A stretch of DNA of 64,000 nucleotides, taken from assembly GCA_029378245.1 (NCBI GenBank), contig JARKIF010000004.1:434001-498000 (forward strand), written 5' to 3'. Position 1 is the first letter of the stretch, and each line of letters opens with the position of its first letter. The notes beneath the pieces are model-generated. The model was not told where the DNA came from. It did no database searches and saw only the letters and a list, made by a program, of their open reading frames with translations. Below are positions 10,499 through 20,688 of this stretch, one piece after another. Origin of the DNA: Roridomyces roridus (taxonomy: Eukaryota; Basidiomycota; Agaricomycetes; Agaricales; Mycenaceae). Both the position numbers and the translations under genes were made by a program.

Positions 10499-11208
10499 GC
10501 GGCGTCTCTGGGAGACGAGACGAGGATGCTGCTAGTGTATTTGACAATGTATTAGGTTTGCTCGTGTTCGGAGACTCGAAGGAGGGAGAAGAGACGGGCA
10601 TCGGGAGAGATTAATCCGCCAGTTGGGGTGGTGGCCGTCGAGATGGTGGCAAAAATTATACTTCCAATGGACTTGACCACAAGTTGACGAGAAGGACGCG
10701 TCTGGCGCGTGTCTGACAATCGCGTCCAGCCGTGTGCGCGTCTGCTGAGTGTGTCAAGGCCGTTGCAAGGCCATGTCAGTGGTGGGAGCAGTCAAGCCAC
10801 GTAACGCAAAAGCACTGCGTAATCTACATTACATTCCCGGATTTACTTCCTAAAACGTATGGCACCTCGACCTGCCATTCACATCAATCATGGGTCCGAT
10901 CCCCGGATCTGACACCTCTTGCGATAAGGCGTGGGTCATTGCCAGCATCGCCGTGTCGAGAGAAGGACACTTGTCAGAAGTGGGTGCGTCGAGTTCGGGC
11001 AACGGCGTGGACGAGAGGGGCACAGAGGGGCGGAGGTGTGTGGACGAGGTGTGGACGCCAAGTCAGCACACGGCTGCAGACTAGTCGGCACATGTCGGCA
11101 ATGCTGTGCTATTTTTGATGTCCGCACATTGGTTTCCAGGGGTCGGCTAAGGTCCGCAACCCGTCAACACATGTCGCCCAACGTTGGTCGACGGCACCTC
11201 GGAACGCA
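10499..11208. other. no gene recognised
   Basis: Several overlapping ORFs, the longest 128 codons from 10732, without domains or consistent splice sites. Confidence 0.35.
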
Positions 11209-11748
11209 GTGACTGCAGCTACTGGACTCGGGTCTTTCGGAAAAAGACCTTCCATGGCTAGGATTCTGGGTTACGACCCTGGCCAACATCGAGAACGACA
11301 GAGCACGGTCATCCCTGCACGCAAACCGATCTACGACAACCGGCGCTCGAGATATGCAGGCCTCGGACACGGCCTCCCTAGCCACATGTGTCAGTGCCAG
11401 CGTGTTTTTAGCAGCATCAGCGTCCGCCCCGGCAGCAGCAGAGCCGCTTCCTCCGTCCGGACCATAACCCAAGCTCTCTACGCGGAAATGACGAGGGGTT
11501 CAACCCCCTCTTGGGATACGGGGACGGTTAAGGCTCTGAGCGAGTCCCGAGATTCCCATTCTCCTCATCCCCGTGCGCCCGAGTTGCAATTGGATTTGGA
11601 CAAGACGCCGAGTTTGAAGCGCACTTGGGCGGCAATTTCTGGCGTGGTCGCGAGGAATCCGAGACGCGAGGAAGTGGCATATATTCCAGCGAGGGCGAGT
11701 AGCATCACCGTGGAGGCACGGCCGAAGTTTGTCGAAGGAGGGATTTGA
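11209..11748 (+). CDS. hypothetical protein, possible 3' exon
   Basis: A 179-codon open frame. The last 55 residues (LDLDKTPSLKRTWAAISGVV, then EEVAYIPARA) look like genuine protein; the first half is arginine-rich and less convincing. The real gene may therefore begin with an internal exon near 11480. No family recognised. The stop is at 11746-11748, about 250 bp before the next gene on the same strand. Confidence 0.35.
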   Translation: MTAATGLGSFGKRPSMARILGYDPGQHRERQSTVIPARKPIYDNRRSRYAGLGHGLPSHMCQCQRVFSSISVRPGSSRAASSVRTITQALYAEMTRGSTPSWDTGTVKALSESRDSHSPHPRAPELQLDLDKTPSLKRTWAAISGVVARNPRREEVAYIPARASSITVEARPKFVEGGI

Positions 11749-12001
11749 AGAGATCCATGCTTTGCTTTTAGGCGTACCTGTTGGATGTTATGGTTTATGA
11801 GTTTATGAATTTATGCACGAATTGAATCTGTACATACAAGTTGTCGATGGCCCACTTGGCTTGACGAACAATAGTCGAGCGATTCCCAAATTGGATTTTG
11901 AAATCCTACGAACAATGGCGCGGTCATGCTTTAAAAACTCGACCAACGCACCAAACAAGGTTAAGCACCCTCTCTCTCTTGACCAACCATCTACCCGCAC
12001 A

Positions 12002-12624
12002 ATGTCGAGAAATATCAACCCAACTGGCGTCCGCACTCGAGCCCAAGTGCTCGCAGCCAAGGGGACCAACCAGCAGAAGAACCTGAAGAACGTCGGAGCT
12101 GCGAGGTATGCCACTCACTGGCTTGGACCCTGCCCTGCATCGCTGACCGCCACCCACAGCATCTCCGCCGCGAAAGTCAAGCAAGGTTTCCCACCCATGG
12201 CCGACAGCGAGAGCGCCAGGTATGCGATAACATGCCACCCATTTGCATCGTTCTGAGCCAGTCGTTTTAGCACTCACCAAGCCTCCCAGCCAGCCCCGCC
12301 CCGCACCAATGTTCGTCAGACTCGCGCCCCGGGCAAAGTCCCCGCGAGTCCCACCATCGCTACCTCGCCCGTCAAGGAGGAAGATGACGCCAGTGCCACC
12401 GAGGAGCTGCTCCCGAACGAACGCAAAACGTTGAAGCGCGAGGGGGCGCTCGTCTACGAGGAAGTTCTGGAGGAGGAGGACGAGGAGACTGATTCAGACG
12501 AGGGCTCCGGAGGCGTCAACCGCTGCAGGGTGATGAGGCGCGTCTGGTCGAACGGCGCGATTATGATCCAGACGATGGTTCAGGAGGATGGGGAGGGGGA
12601 GGGGGAGGAGAGCGATGAAGAGAC

Positions 12625-12658
<34 letters not shown>

Positions 12659-12767
12659 TCGGGGGCGCCCAGCAAAGCCAGTGAATTCAGAGGCATCCAG
12701 CACTGCAGGGTCGTGCCACCGCGTGAAGTCGAATGGCGCGTTCATGATCGAGTCGACCTGTTGGTAG
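12002..12767 (+). CDS. unrecognised basic/acidic low-complexity protein, copy N1
   Basis: Exon 1 (12002-12105) encodes MSRNINPTGVRTRAQVLAAK. Phase-2 introns follow at 12106-12159 (GTATGCCACTCACT...) and 12220-12270. Exon 3 encodes TIATSPVKEE, then LKREGALVYEE, then an acidic run with (DE)n from 12630. Half of it is duplicated in N2 (12953), including the upstream sequence ACGAACAATGGCGCGGTCATG, so this is a tandem gene duplication. The likely original stop is TAG at 12765-12767. However, the frame carries an apparent one-base insertion near 12718-12722 relative to an internal repeat (12523-12558), so the annotated frame runs on to 13141 through the N2 promoter. No domain recognised. Nuclear and disordered are guesses from composition. 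Confidence 0.5.
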
Positions 12768-12952
12768 TCTTGTTTTGTACGATGTGCTTATGGGGGTGTA
12801 AGCTATTGAGATTATTCTTTTTGCTTCGAGAAATCTGCCTCGGAATTACCAAATTGGCATCGCACGAACAATGGCACGGTCATGTTTTTAAGGACGCACC
12901 AAACAAGGTCATACATTCATTCATCTCTCTTGCCACCCACTTGCCCGGCATT

Positions 12953-14042
12953 ATGACGCACAACACCGAACCAAGCGCTATCGTTGTGCCATCCCAATTC
13001 CGAGCGCCCAGTGCGACCTCTTCCGAGGGGATCAAGGGCAAGGAGAACCACGACCAAGACAATCTGGACAAGTCGAAGATTAAAGTCGAGAAGAACGCGA
13101 GGTATGCCACTCACTTGCTGCGACCTATTCTGAGTTTCTGACTATCAACGGAAGCGCCTGCGGCGCGAATGTGAGCGAAGAAACCAGGGCTGACGTCGAC
13201 GTCGAGGGTGTGGGGTGTGCCACCCTCCTTCCTGGACTCGCAACATTGCTGACCATGGACCACAGCACCTCTTCCCCCAAGACATTGGACGACGAGGAAA
13301 CAACGATCACTGTGAAGGGCAAGGGGAAGGCCAGAGTCGGGTACGTCACACTCGCATCTCACACCGTGGTCTCTTGCTGAAGTCCGTGAAGTGCCAAATC
13401 CAAGACCGCCGCCGTCGATAGGGAGTCCAAACCGCACGGGTATCCCACCCGCCTCGCCGAGAAGCTGAAAACTGCAGCAAAGAACGGTGCCTCTTCCAGG
13501 CAAGTTGTCCCACTTCTCTCTTCCCTCATCCTTCTAGCACCTTCTCAGGCGAGAACAACACCGCAGCCGACACAGGCAAGGCTGAGTCGTCGAAATCAGC
13601 GCGCCGTGTCTTCATCCGCCTCCCAGAAGCTCCGTCAACGACCCTGACCGCAGAATCTGCTATCACCCAGTCGTTCGCCACCGCCACGCAGAACGAGCAA
13701 GCCACGGAGGAGCATCAGCAGAGGCCTGTCATACCCAACCCTCGCACGCCTCTCCGCCTCGCCCAAGGCAATGTGGTACCCGCGAGTCCCAAGACCCCCA
13801 AGACCCCGACTATCGCCACCTCGCCCGTCAAGGAGAACGAGGACACCAGTCAGCCATACGAACGCAAGCCCTTGAAGCGGGAGGGTGCGTTTTACGAGCA
13901 TTATTCGGGATCTCGTGGGCAGAAGCGTCTCTGGGAGGAGGTAGAGACGGATGTGGAGACTGAGGTGGAGACGGACAAAGAGCAGACGCCTCACAGGGCA
14001 GCCAAGCGCTGCAGGACGGTGAAGATCTTGGACAACGAGTGA
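12953..14042 (+). CDS. unrecognised basic/acidic low-complexity protein, copy N2
   Basis: ATG at 12953 (MTHNTEPSAIVVPSQFRAP). Exon 1 ends at 13101 with a phase-2 intron starting GTATGCCACTCACTT, matching N1. Further introns are likely near 13210-13264 and 13342-13391. The intron at about 13501 starts with GCAAGT and ends TCTAG, a GC-AG intron. After it the frame is open to the end: STFSGENNTAADTGKAESSK, IATSPVKENEDTSQPYERKP, LKREGAFYEHYSG, a VETDVETEVETD acidic repeat, and the C-terminus KRCRTVKILDNE. TIATSPVKE and KxLKREGA are shared with N1. No known domain. Composition suggests an intrinsically disordered, probably nuclear protein. Exons 2-4 are less certain than the ends. Confidence 0.5.
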
Positions 14043-14511
14043 TCGGTGACGATTGAGACGAGGTAGTTTCGGTCTGGGTGGAGCGTCTGCTTGTATTGGA
14101 TGTATCGCCAATTTATCGCAGTCTACCATATTGGGATGATCTTCTTGCTAATGGCCTCAGGGTGAGTGCTGAGGCTTTGAGTGGACGATTTTCACAATGG
14201 CGGGGCTACCGTGGTCCGTGACGTGGCGGCCTGGTCGACGGGAAAGACCTGATTTCGGAGTCGCGGAAGAAGAAGGGTATGCATTAGAAGTCCATCGTAG
14301 CGTCGGAGCTCAGAGCATTCATGGTGAGTGTGTCGACTTGAAAACTCGGAAGGAAATGCACGGATCAGATCACTTGCTCCTTTCTTGGACTTGTACCTCC
14401 ACCGCGACCAACTTGCTTCAGATTGCACGGGTTCAAAGGCTCGGGGGGCCATTTGGCACCCATCGGCGTCGCTTATCCCAAATGACGCCCGAGCCCTGTC
14501 GCGCTCTCATC
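14043..14511. other. intergenic, upstream of RAI1/DXO copy A
   Basis: No gene. The frame of the downstream exon is open upstream to 14197 but lacks similarity to copy B there, so it is treated as 5' flank. Confidence 0.4.
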
Positions 14512-15878
14512 ATGTCCCCCTCCCATGTACCCGCTAGGCGCCTCCTTGACTCCTCCGATCCGCCGCAGTGCCCTCTTCCTGCACTTCTTGGTGAACCCAC
14601 GCAAGTCGCCTGCTCTTCCTTGTGCGGCGGCCAACTGCGAGTCGACAGCACAGCGGCACTGCGATACTTTGTCTACCCACCAGCCAAGGCCGATCTCAAG
14701 TCTGGATACGATCAGCTCACTTATAAGCAGCGTACCAAGACTTCAAGGGGGCTCGAAGACATCTTCGCTATGTGCCTCAAATCCAAGAACAGCGAGCAGC
14801 TGCTGGATGTGCAGGTCATCACATGGGCGGGGATTGTGAAGAGGTAAGATCTGCCATTCTTTACTCCCACTGGCATTAACGTGTCTGCAGAATAATGCTT
14901 GGGAAGAAGATGCACCTCAATGTTTCTTTCCATAATGGGATTCTCTACATCGAGTCGCACTGTCCGCCAGAGTGGTATATCGACATTGGGACCTCCCGCG
15001 TACTGAGCATTCGCGATCCCCAGACCTACTGGGGGTAAGTACATTCCCTCGCTACATGCATCTCTGAAACGCCGGTCTAGGTATAATTTCGAGACCTTGT
15101 GCTCGTCTGAAACTCCCCAAGGCCCATCCGGAGGAACCGTCAACCTACAGACCCACTTCTCGGTGGCGGTCGTTCGGAAGATCGGCTCGCTCAAGCTGTT
15201 GCTCGTCGGAGATGTCGATTGCGTGAAACGTGCGTCCACTTGAAAATGGAATATCCTCATCTCATTCATTGCGAAGCCGAATACATACAAAACCCCGGGC
15301 CCGAGCACTACGTGGAGCTCAAGCTCAAGACGTTCGAACAGGAGTGAGAGATTCTCCTGTGCTCTTACTCTGTTCGGCTCACACCTGTCAGTCGATCCCG
15401 CCCCGTTCTCAAAGACAAATGGGAGATGCAAAGCCTACTTCTCGGAGGTCGCAAGATATTGGTCGGCTACACGAACAAAGCTGGTGTCCTCCGAAACGTC
15501 AAGACGCTCTCTGTCCGGGTTTCTCATTCTGCCTGGCGCCAGAGGAGGATCGACTGGGCAGCACGCGTTCTCCACAGCTTAGTCGAATACTGTGGTCAGG
15601 CGCAACAGGACGAAGGCGTTCTGAAGGTCTGGCGCGTGGAGCTGGGAAAATGGTATGCTGATATTCGGGAGCTGGGAACCGCGGAGGAGAGGGCCCTGAA
15701 TCCATGGGGTGGGGCGCGGAATGGGATTCTTCCTGTCTATTTTCTCAAGGGCTTGCGGCGGAAGCTTGCTATTCCGCACCTGGCATCCGCGGAGGCCCGG
15801 GAGAGGGCGCTGAATCAATGGCGTAGGCCGCGTGCCGCGAATCCGGTGGATTTTCTCGAGGCGTTGCGCCCGAAGTAG
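14512..15878 (+). CDS. RAI1/DXO-family decapping nuclease, copy A
   Basis: RAI1/DXO enzymes remove incomplete or non-canonical 5' caps from RNA and often act in the nucleus with the Xrn-type 5' exonuclease Rat1. Five exons (14512-14843, 14891-15034, 15081-15229, 15277-15343, 15392-15878) join to 392 codons. Family landmarks in order: STAALRYFVYPPAKADLKSG, VITWAGIVKR, LNVSFHNGILYIE, the metal-binding segment LLLVGDVDCV, GPEHYVELK and WEMQSLLLGGRKILVGY. The usual acidic motif is E-x-D; here it reads D-V-D, a conservative change in a catalytic position. The extreme C-terminus carries a duplicated module (EERALN...GILPVYFLKGLRRK, then RERALN...NPVDFLEALRPK). Start chosen by alignment with copy B (18951). 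Likely paralog of the housekeeping RAI1 rather than RAI1 itself. Confidence 0.82.
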
Positions 15879-16189
15879 AGTCGAGCAGCTGAGGTTGAGG
15901 CAGGCTGCAAGTAGTTGTCTGTGTAGAGGTAGATCAGATATCGGACCACCTCTGGCCCTATTTATCTGCTGTAGAAGTCGAGCCATCCTCAAAAAACTTT
16001 TCTGTCTTCCTTTTTGGCCCTACTGCTTCCTCTGGCAAGACTCCGATGTCGCTCGTTCACTGATCCAAAGATCCAATTAGGTTTCAACTCGACGAATGCT
16101 CTGGACCTGAAAGGCGTTCTGATTTGTATGAGATATAACAAGGGGCGATATGATGTTTCCTCTGAAAGTCCACGCAATAAGGAAGCGGG
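15879..16189. other. no gene recognised
   Basis: 3' flank of copy A. A fragment at about 16000-16090 resembles the inter-unit sequence of the tRNA-like array that follows. Confidence 0.35.
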
Positions 16190-16800
16190 GTCGTGCACAA
16201 GGACCAAAAGATCGGAACAATAAGAACTTCTCTGCTCTGCATAGCTTGTGGTTGTCAAGGCAGATGATCCCAGTTCGACCCTGGGTCAAGTTCTTTCACC
16301 TTCGGACTTGCCCTTTTTTTCTGCTTCCGATATGCAAGTATCCCATTATCTACAACTTGACGTCTATGAATGCTCAGAATGGAAGTCCGTGTGTAACTCC
16401 CAGACTAACCATGGACACCGAGGCAAATACATACCGGAGAACTTGGTAGCACAACGCAGTGACTCTGTTACGAGTAGCGGTGTTTCGCCCGGTATTATAG
16501 AGATGCAGATGATCCCAGTTCGACTCTGGGTCAAGTTCGTGAGCTTGTTCGACCCAACCTCCTTTTTCTCTGCTTCAAATATCCAATTTTCCTCCACTTG
16601 ACGTTGCTCGCCTCCTCGCGGGAAGTTTGTGCCAACAAAAAAGAAGCGAATCCACGAGCAATAGGAACTTGGTGGTCTAATGCAATACCTCTGTTCTGAG
16701 TTAACATCGTTGGAAGTGAGGCTAAAGCAGAAGATCCCGGTTCGAGTCCGGGTCAAGTTCATGGTCGCACATGATAAGGGGAGATTGTTTTTTTTCACTT
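16190..16800 (+). repeat. tandem tRNA-like repeat units, locus 2
   Basis: Three units end in GATCCCAGTTCGACCCTGGG-type T-arms followed by TCAAGTTC (ends at 16293, 16538 and 16760; spacing 245 and 222 bp). Units 2 and 3 begin with GAACTTGG (16439 and 16665), which can pair with the 3' TCAAGTTC as an acceptor stem, giving 100- and 96-nt tRNA-like bodies. Each unit is followed by a run of five or more T. Between units a pyrimidine stretch and ACTTGACG repeat. D-arm and anticodon arm are irregular, so I call tRNA-derived repeats rather than functional tRNA genes. Confidence 0.5.
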
Positions 16801-17264
16801 CAACTTGATGCACCCACGAAACATAAAACCTACAAAGACCACCAAGAACGACGCTTCAACTCCCCCGCTCCCCCACAGGCTCAAACCTCCAAACCAACTC
16901 TCCCGGCATACAACTCTCGTATCCTCGCGCTCACATCGGGCTCTAACGGCCTGGGCCTCCTCGTCCTTCCCTGCACCCCCCACACACCCCTCTCAAAAAT
17001 ACACCCCTCCTCCATCGCAACTTGAATCCGCGAAAGGATAAAGTCGAAGAGGACGTGGTGGTCAAAGGCCAGGGGCGAGAAGACGAGGCGTTTGAGTGAG
17101 GGTAATACTGCAGCTGAGTGGACTCGGACCGCACGGTGATGCTCGAGAGGAACTAACCCGCTCCCAGTCCCTTCTCGTGTGTGCCAAAACCGTCATATTT
17201 CAAACTTTACAATTTACATGAGAGTACAATTTCAAAGCTCATTTACTGCTACAAATCTTCACCT
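16801..17264. other. no gene recognised
   Basis: Short ORFs only. Probably the 3' flank of the minus-strand F-box gene. Confidence 0.35.
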
Positions 17265-18833
17265 TCACAGCTCCTCCGCTTGTGCAAACGTCCACACCAA
17301 CGCCCCGCTCTTCCGCAACTTGTCTATCCGCACGCTGACACCCGACTCGATAGCCCTCCTCCACGCGTTCATCCAATACAAACCCATCTCGAACTTTCCA
17401 TCCCCACTCTGCACGCGGGAGAGGATGAAATTGAGGAGCACGCCATCTCTAAATGCGAGACGAGACCGGCGGCAGATGAGGTGGCGCAGCGCGGGGAGGA
17501 GGAGGGGCGTGGTTGTGAGGTCGACAAGGAAGTCTTCCGTGAGCATGGGCGGCACCCGCTCGTCGTCTGATATCTCAAGCCGCTGCAACGCAGGCAGGAA
17601 TGACAAACATTCGGTGAGCTGCGCCGCGCCAATGACACCGAAATCCGAAATGTCAAGCGTGTGGAGATGGGCATGGAAGGAGGAGCGGGAGGAGAGGCCG
17701 AGGAAGGCTGCGTGTGGCCAGGTTAGGCCGGCGCCTGAGCGGAGTGTGAGATGCAAGAGATCGGGTAGAGTGAGGTTGTCGAAAAGGTCTTTGATGTCCG
17801 TGGCGTTCTGCGAGCACTCCACTGAAAGAGTCCCGACGCGAGAGAGTATCGGCGCAAGATACGGAATGCCCCGGTGGACGCCCAGGTGCAATTCCAAACG
17901 ACATTTCGCTCCAGTGGACAAATGCGTCATCAAGTTGACGGCCAAAGCCACTTTGGGCTGCTTGACGCCGACACATTCGAGAATCTGCAACTGCGGAAGG
18001 TATGGCCCGAGCATTGAATGCAGCATCGATTCGGACACAACAAGATGCGTGAGTTTAGGGGCGGAACCGAGAAGATTCGGCGTGTCTCCTCCCGTCCTGT
18101 TATCGACGTGCAGCTCCAGGCTCTCCAGGAGCGGCAAATTTCCCGTAAAAAGACGGGCTAGATCCACGCTAGGACCCGTAAAAGACACGGTTCTCCACCG
18201 TTCAGAATGCCTCATGAACAAATTGAGGACTTTCGTGACGGTGGTTGCGCCCCTGGGCAGCACCAAGTCTAGAACCGACTTGCCCGAAAGCTTGAGCACC
18301 TTCTTGAGCAGCAGCATCAAGCTCTCTTGACGGAGACCGCTCCAAAGAGTGTCGGGAAAGTCGATCGTGCTCCAAAGCTCGGGCGTCCCCATCACAATGG
18401 CGTGCCATCGAGCACACACCCGAGACAAGGCGAAGAGGGGGATATGAGCTAGATGGTGCCGTTCCGCGTCTGCCCAATATGCATACTGAGGGCGGTATGA
18501 TGGAGAAGCCAGCCGGAGGATGGGGATAAGGACCTCGACTGGGAGGCGCTTTACTGCCGAGGGTACGCGCAGCACCTGGCAATCGTCGAGGTCGGCTTGG
18601 ACAGCAGCGCGCTGAGCAACCAAGGCAGCACGCCCGGATTCCGCAGTAGCAAGAGCGGCTCGAAGATCGTCGATTTTGGTGTCGTATCGGGCGCGCTCTT
18701 CGTCCAATCGACTGAGCTCGGACGACAGCTTGGAGATGGTCGAGTCCAGATCCTCTGGGGCGTCGGCATGAGCACGAAGAGTTTGGCGAATGAGAGATGG
18801 CTCGGTTGGGAGGCGAAGGTGGGCGTCACTCAT
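17265..18833 (-). CDS. F-box protein, 522 aa, intronless
   Basis: F-box proteins recruit substrates to SCF ubiquitin ligases through Skp1. One uninterrupted frame. Residues about 25-85 form a heptad-rich coiled coil (LDSTISKLSSELSRLDEERA, later AALVAQRAAVQADLDD). This is followed by an F-box-like segment near residues 93-150 (VKRLPVEVLIPILRLAS, ALSRVCARWHAIVMGTPELW). The remaining 370 residues have repeated L..L.L patterns typical of divergent leucine-rich repeats (LPLLESLELHV, APKLTHLVVSES, PALQRLEISDDE). This layout is the standard one in the expanded agaricomycete F-box family. The start lies 117 bp from the divergently transcribed RAI1/DXO copy B. It is not closely similar to the six two-exon F-box paralogs elsewhere in the window. 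Confidence 0.85.
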   Translation of the reverse strand: MSDAHLRLPTEPSLIRQTLRAHADAPEDLDSTISKLSSELSRLDEERARYDTKIDDLRAALATAESGRAALVAQRAAVQADLDDCQVLRVPSAVKRLPVEVLIPILRLASPSYRPQYAYWADAERHHLAHIPLFALSRVCARWHAIVMGTPELWSTIDFPDTLWSGLRQESLMLLLKKVLKLSGKSVLDLVLPRGATTVTKVLNLFMRHSERWRTVSFTGPSVDLARLFTGNLPLLESLELHVDNRTGGDTPNLLGSAPKLTHLVVSESMLHSMLGPYLPQLQILECVGVKQPKVALAVNLMTHLSTGAKCRLELHLGVHRGIPYLAPILSRVGTLSVECSQNATDIKDLFDNLTLPDLLHLTLRSGAGLTWPHAAFLGLSSRSSFHAHLHTLDISDFGVIGAAQLTECLSFLPALQRLEISDDERVPPMLTEDFLVDLTTTPLLLPALRHLICRRSRLAFRDGVLLNFILSRVQSGDGKFEMGLYWMNAWRRAIESGVSVRIDKLRKSGALVWTFAQAEEL

Positions 18834-18950
18834 CGTGGAGGCAGACTCGGAGCGGCGTGGGAATTCAGGGTGCCAATGCGGCTCGGCATCTCTTGGACTG
18901 CCTCATGCATCCTCCACGACCCAAGTCGCCGCAGCTCTTGTCCCGCTCTC
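18834..18950. promoter_or_regulatory. short bidirectional promoter region
   Basis: Only 117 bp separate the start codons of the minus-strand F-box gene and the plus-strand RAI1/DXO copy B, so the two must share regulatory DNA or have overlapping 5' ends. No clear TATA box seen. Confidence 0.5.
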
Positions 18951-20260
18951 ATGTCCACCTCAGCCCATGCACCCGCTCGCCTCATCGACTTTTCTGATCC
19001 GCCGCAGTGCCTTCTTCCTGCACTTCTGGGTTCACCGACGCAAGCCGCCTGCTTTTCCATGTGTAACGGCCAACTTCGAGTAGACAGCACAGCAGCGCTC
19101 CGATACTTTGTCCACCCCCCAGCCAACGCCGATGTCAAGTCCGGGTACAACAAACTCACTCATAAGCAGCGGAGCACAGTCGTAACGGGCCTGGAAGACA
19201 TTCTCGCCATGTGTGTCAAGTCCAAGAACAGCGAGTCGCTACTAGATGTGCAAGTCATTGCAAGGCGCGGGGTTGTAAAGAAGTAAGCAAGTCCTTGAGA
19301 CCTTTTCTACTCGCATTGACACGTCTGCAGAATGATGATTGGGGAGAAGATGCAGCTCAACGTTTCTTTCCACAATGGGATTCTCTACATCGAGGAGCAG
19401 GGTCCGCGAAAGCGGTATATTGAGCAAGCTACTCTATTGCACGCGATAGGCTCGCACTGACCTGGAATTCGCAGTCTGGAGAGCTACCGGGGGTAAGTGC
19501 ACTCCCTCGCTATGTTCATCTCCCTGAACGCCGGTCTAGGTATAGATTCGAGACCTGGTGCTCGTCGGCAACCCCACAGGGGCCATCTGGAGGAACCGTC
19601 AACCTGCAGACCCAGTTCTCAACGGCCGTTGTTCGGAAGATCGGCTCGCTCAAGGTCCTGCTCGTCGGCGAGGTCGATTGCGTGGAACGTACGTCCCGAC
19701 TTGGAAACAGATTGTAAATACTGAATCTTTATTCTTCTCAAGCCGCATACTTCCAAAACCCCGGGCCCGAGCACTACGTAGAACTCAAGATGAGGACGTT
19801 CAAACCCGAGTGAGAGATTGTCCTATGCCCTTACTCCGTCCGGCTCACACCGGCCCTAAGTCGAGCCCGCCGTGGTCCTGAAGAAAAATGGGCGATACAA
19901 ACCCTACTTCTCGGAGGCAGCAAGTTATTCGTCGGCCATGCGAACAAAGAAGATGGCGTCCTCCAAGACGTCGAGATGCTCTCTGTCCCGGCTGTCCCTT
20001 CCGCCGCACATCAGTGGAAGATCGACTGGGGAGCCCGGGTTTTGCACAGTTTGATCGAATACTGTGGCAAGGCGCAACAGGACGACGGGACTCTGAAGGT
20101 GTGGCGCGTGGAGCTGGGCAAGTGGTACGCCGATATTCGGGAGCTGGGATCAGCGGAGGAAAGGGCGCTGAATCACGCTCGGAGGGGTGGAGCCAGTGGG
20201 TCGCGGAATGGGATTCTTCCGTTGTATTTTATCGAGGAATTGCGGCGGAAGCGCAGCTGA
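18951..20260 (+). CDS. RAI1/DXO-family decapping nuclease, copy B
   Basis: Paralog of the gene at 14512, same family and expected role in 5'-end RNA quality control. Six exons (18951-19282, 19331-19414, 19475-19492, 19540-19688, 19743-19809, 19861-20260) join to 349 codons. Landmarks: STAALRYFVHPPANADVKSG, LNVSFHNGILYIEE, LLVGEVDCVE (intact E-x-D), GPEHYVELKM and WAIQTLLLGGSKLFVGH. Compared with copy A, the segment after YIEE is replaced by an extra 60-nt intron and an 18-nt exon (LESYRG), deleting about 20 residues. VITWAGIVKR of copy A reads VIARRGVVKK here, losing the conserved Trp-x-Gly context. The C-terminus lacks the duplicated tail of copy A. The catalytic acidic residues are better preserved than in copy A. 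Confidence 0.82.
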
Positions 20261-20688
20261 GTAGCGATATGCCAGCTTGAGGCAGTTGTACGAACTTGAA
20301 GGCGTCTGTGTACTTGTGATATAGGTTCTGAAGATCGGCATCATGATATCGGACCACTTTTTGATTTCTTACCCTCATCTCCGCCGCCTTTTCCTGGTGC
20401 TCTGGCCTTGTCTGCGCTGTAGGACTCGGGCTGTCCTCAAGGAAATTGTACTGGCTGCGTTTCTGGCCCTATCGCTCTGATTTCCATCCTCTGGGAACCA
20501 CTGCGTCGATAGACCAAGTATTGCCACGTAGCACCGCGGACTGGTACTTCAGGCTACTGGTATGGCCATGGCATCCTTCCAGCCCGCATTCGAACCCGAA
20601 CCTCTCAATGCGCGAACAAAAACTTTTCGATAAATACGCATAATGGCCATGATACACCCCAAACTCAAGTCAAAACTACCTGCGAATC
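20261..20688. other. convergent intergenic region
   Basis: Lies between convergent genes. No feature beyond probable 3' ends. Confidence 0.4.

Noticed and set aside
14721..15431. 236-aa minus-strand ORF
   Set aside because: It is antisense to four spliced exons of RAI1/DXO copy A and shows no protein similarity of its own.
16439..16760. Functional tRNA genes
   Set aside because: Acceptor and T-arm fit, but D-arm and anticodon arm do not form a normal cloverleaf and no anticodon can be assigned with confidence.
17179..18330. 383-aa plus-strand ORF
   Set aside because: Antisense shadow of the 522-aa F-box gene; composition is Arg/Ser-rich as expected for a shadow frame.
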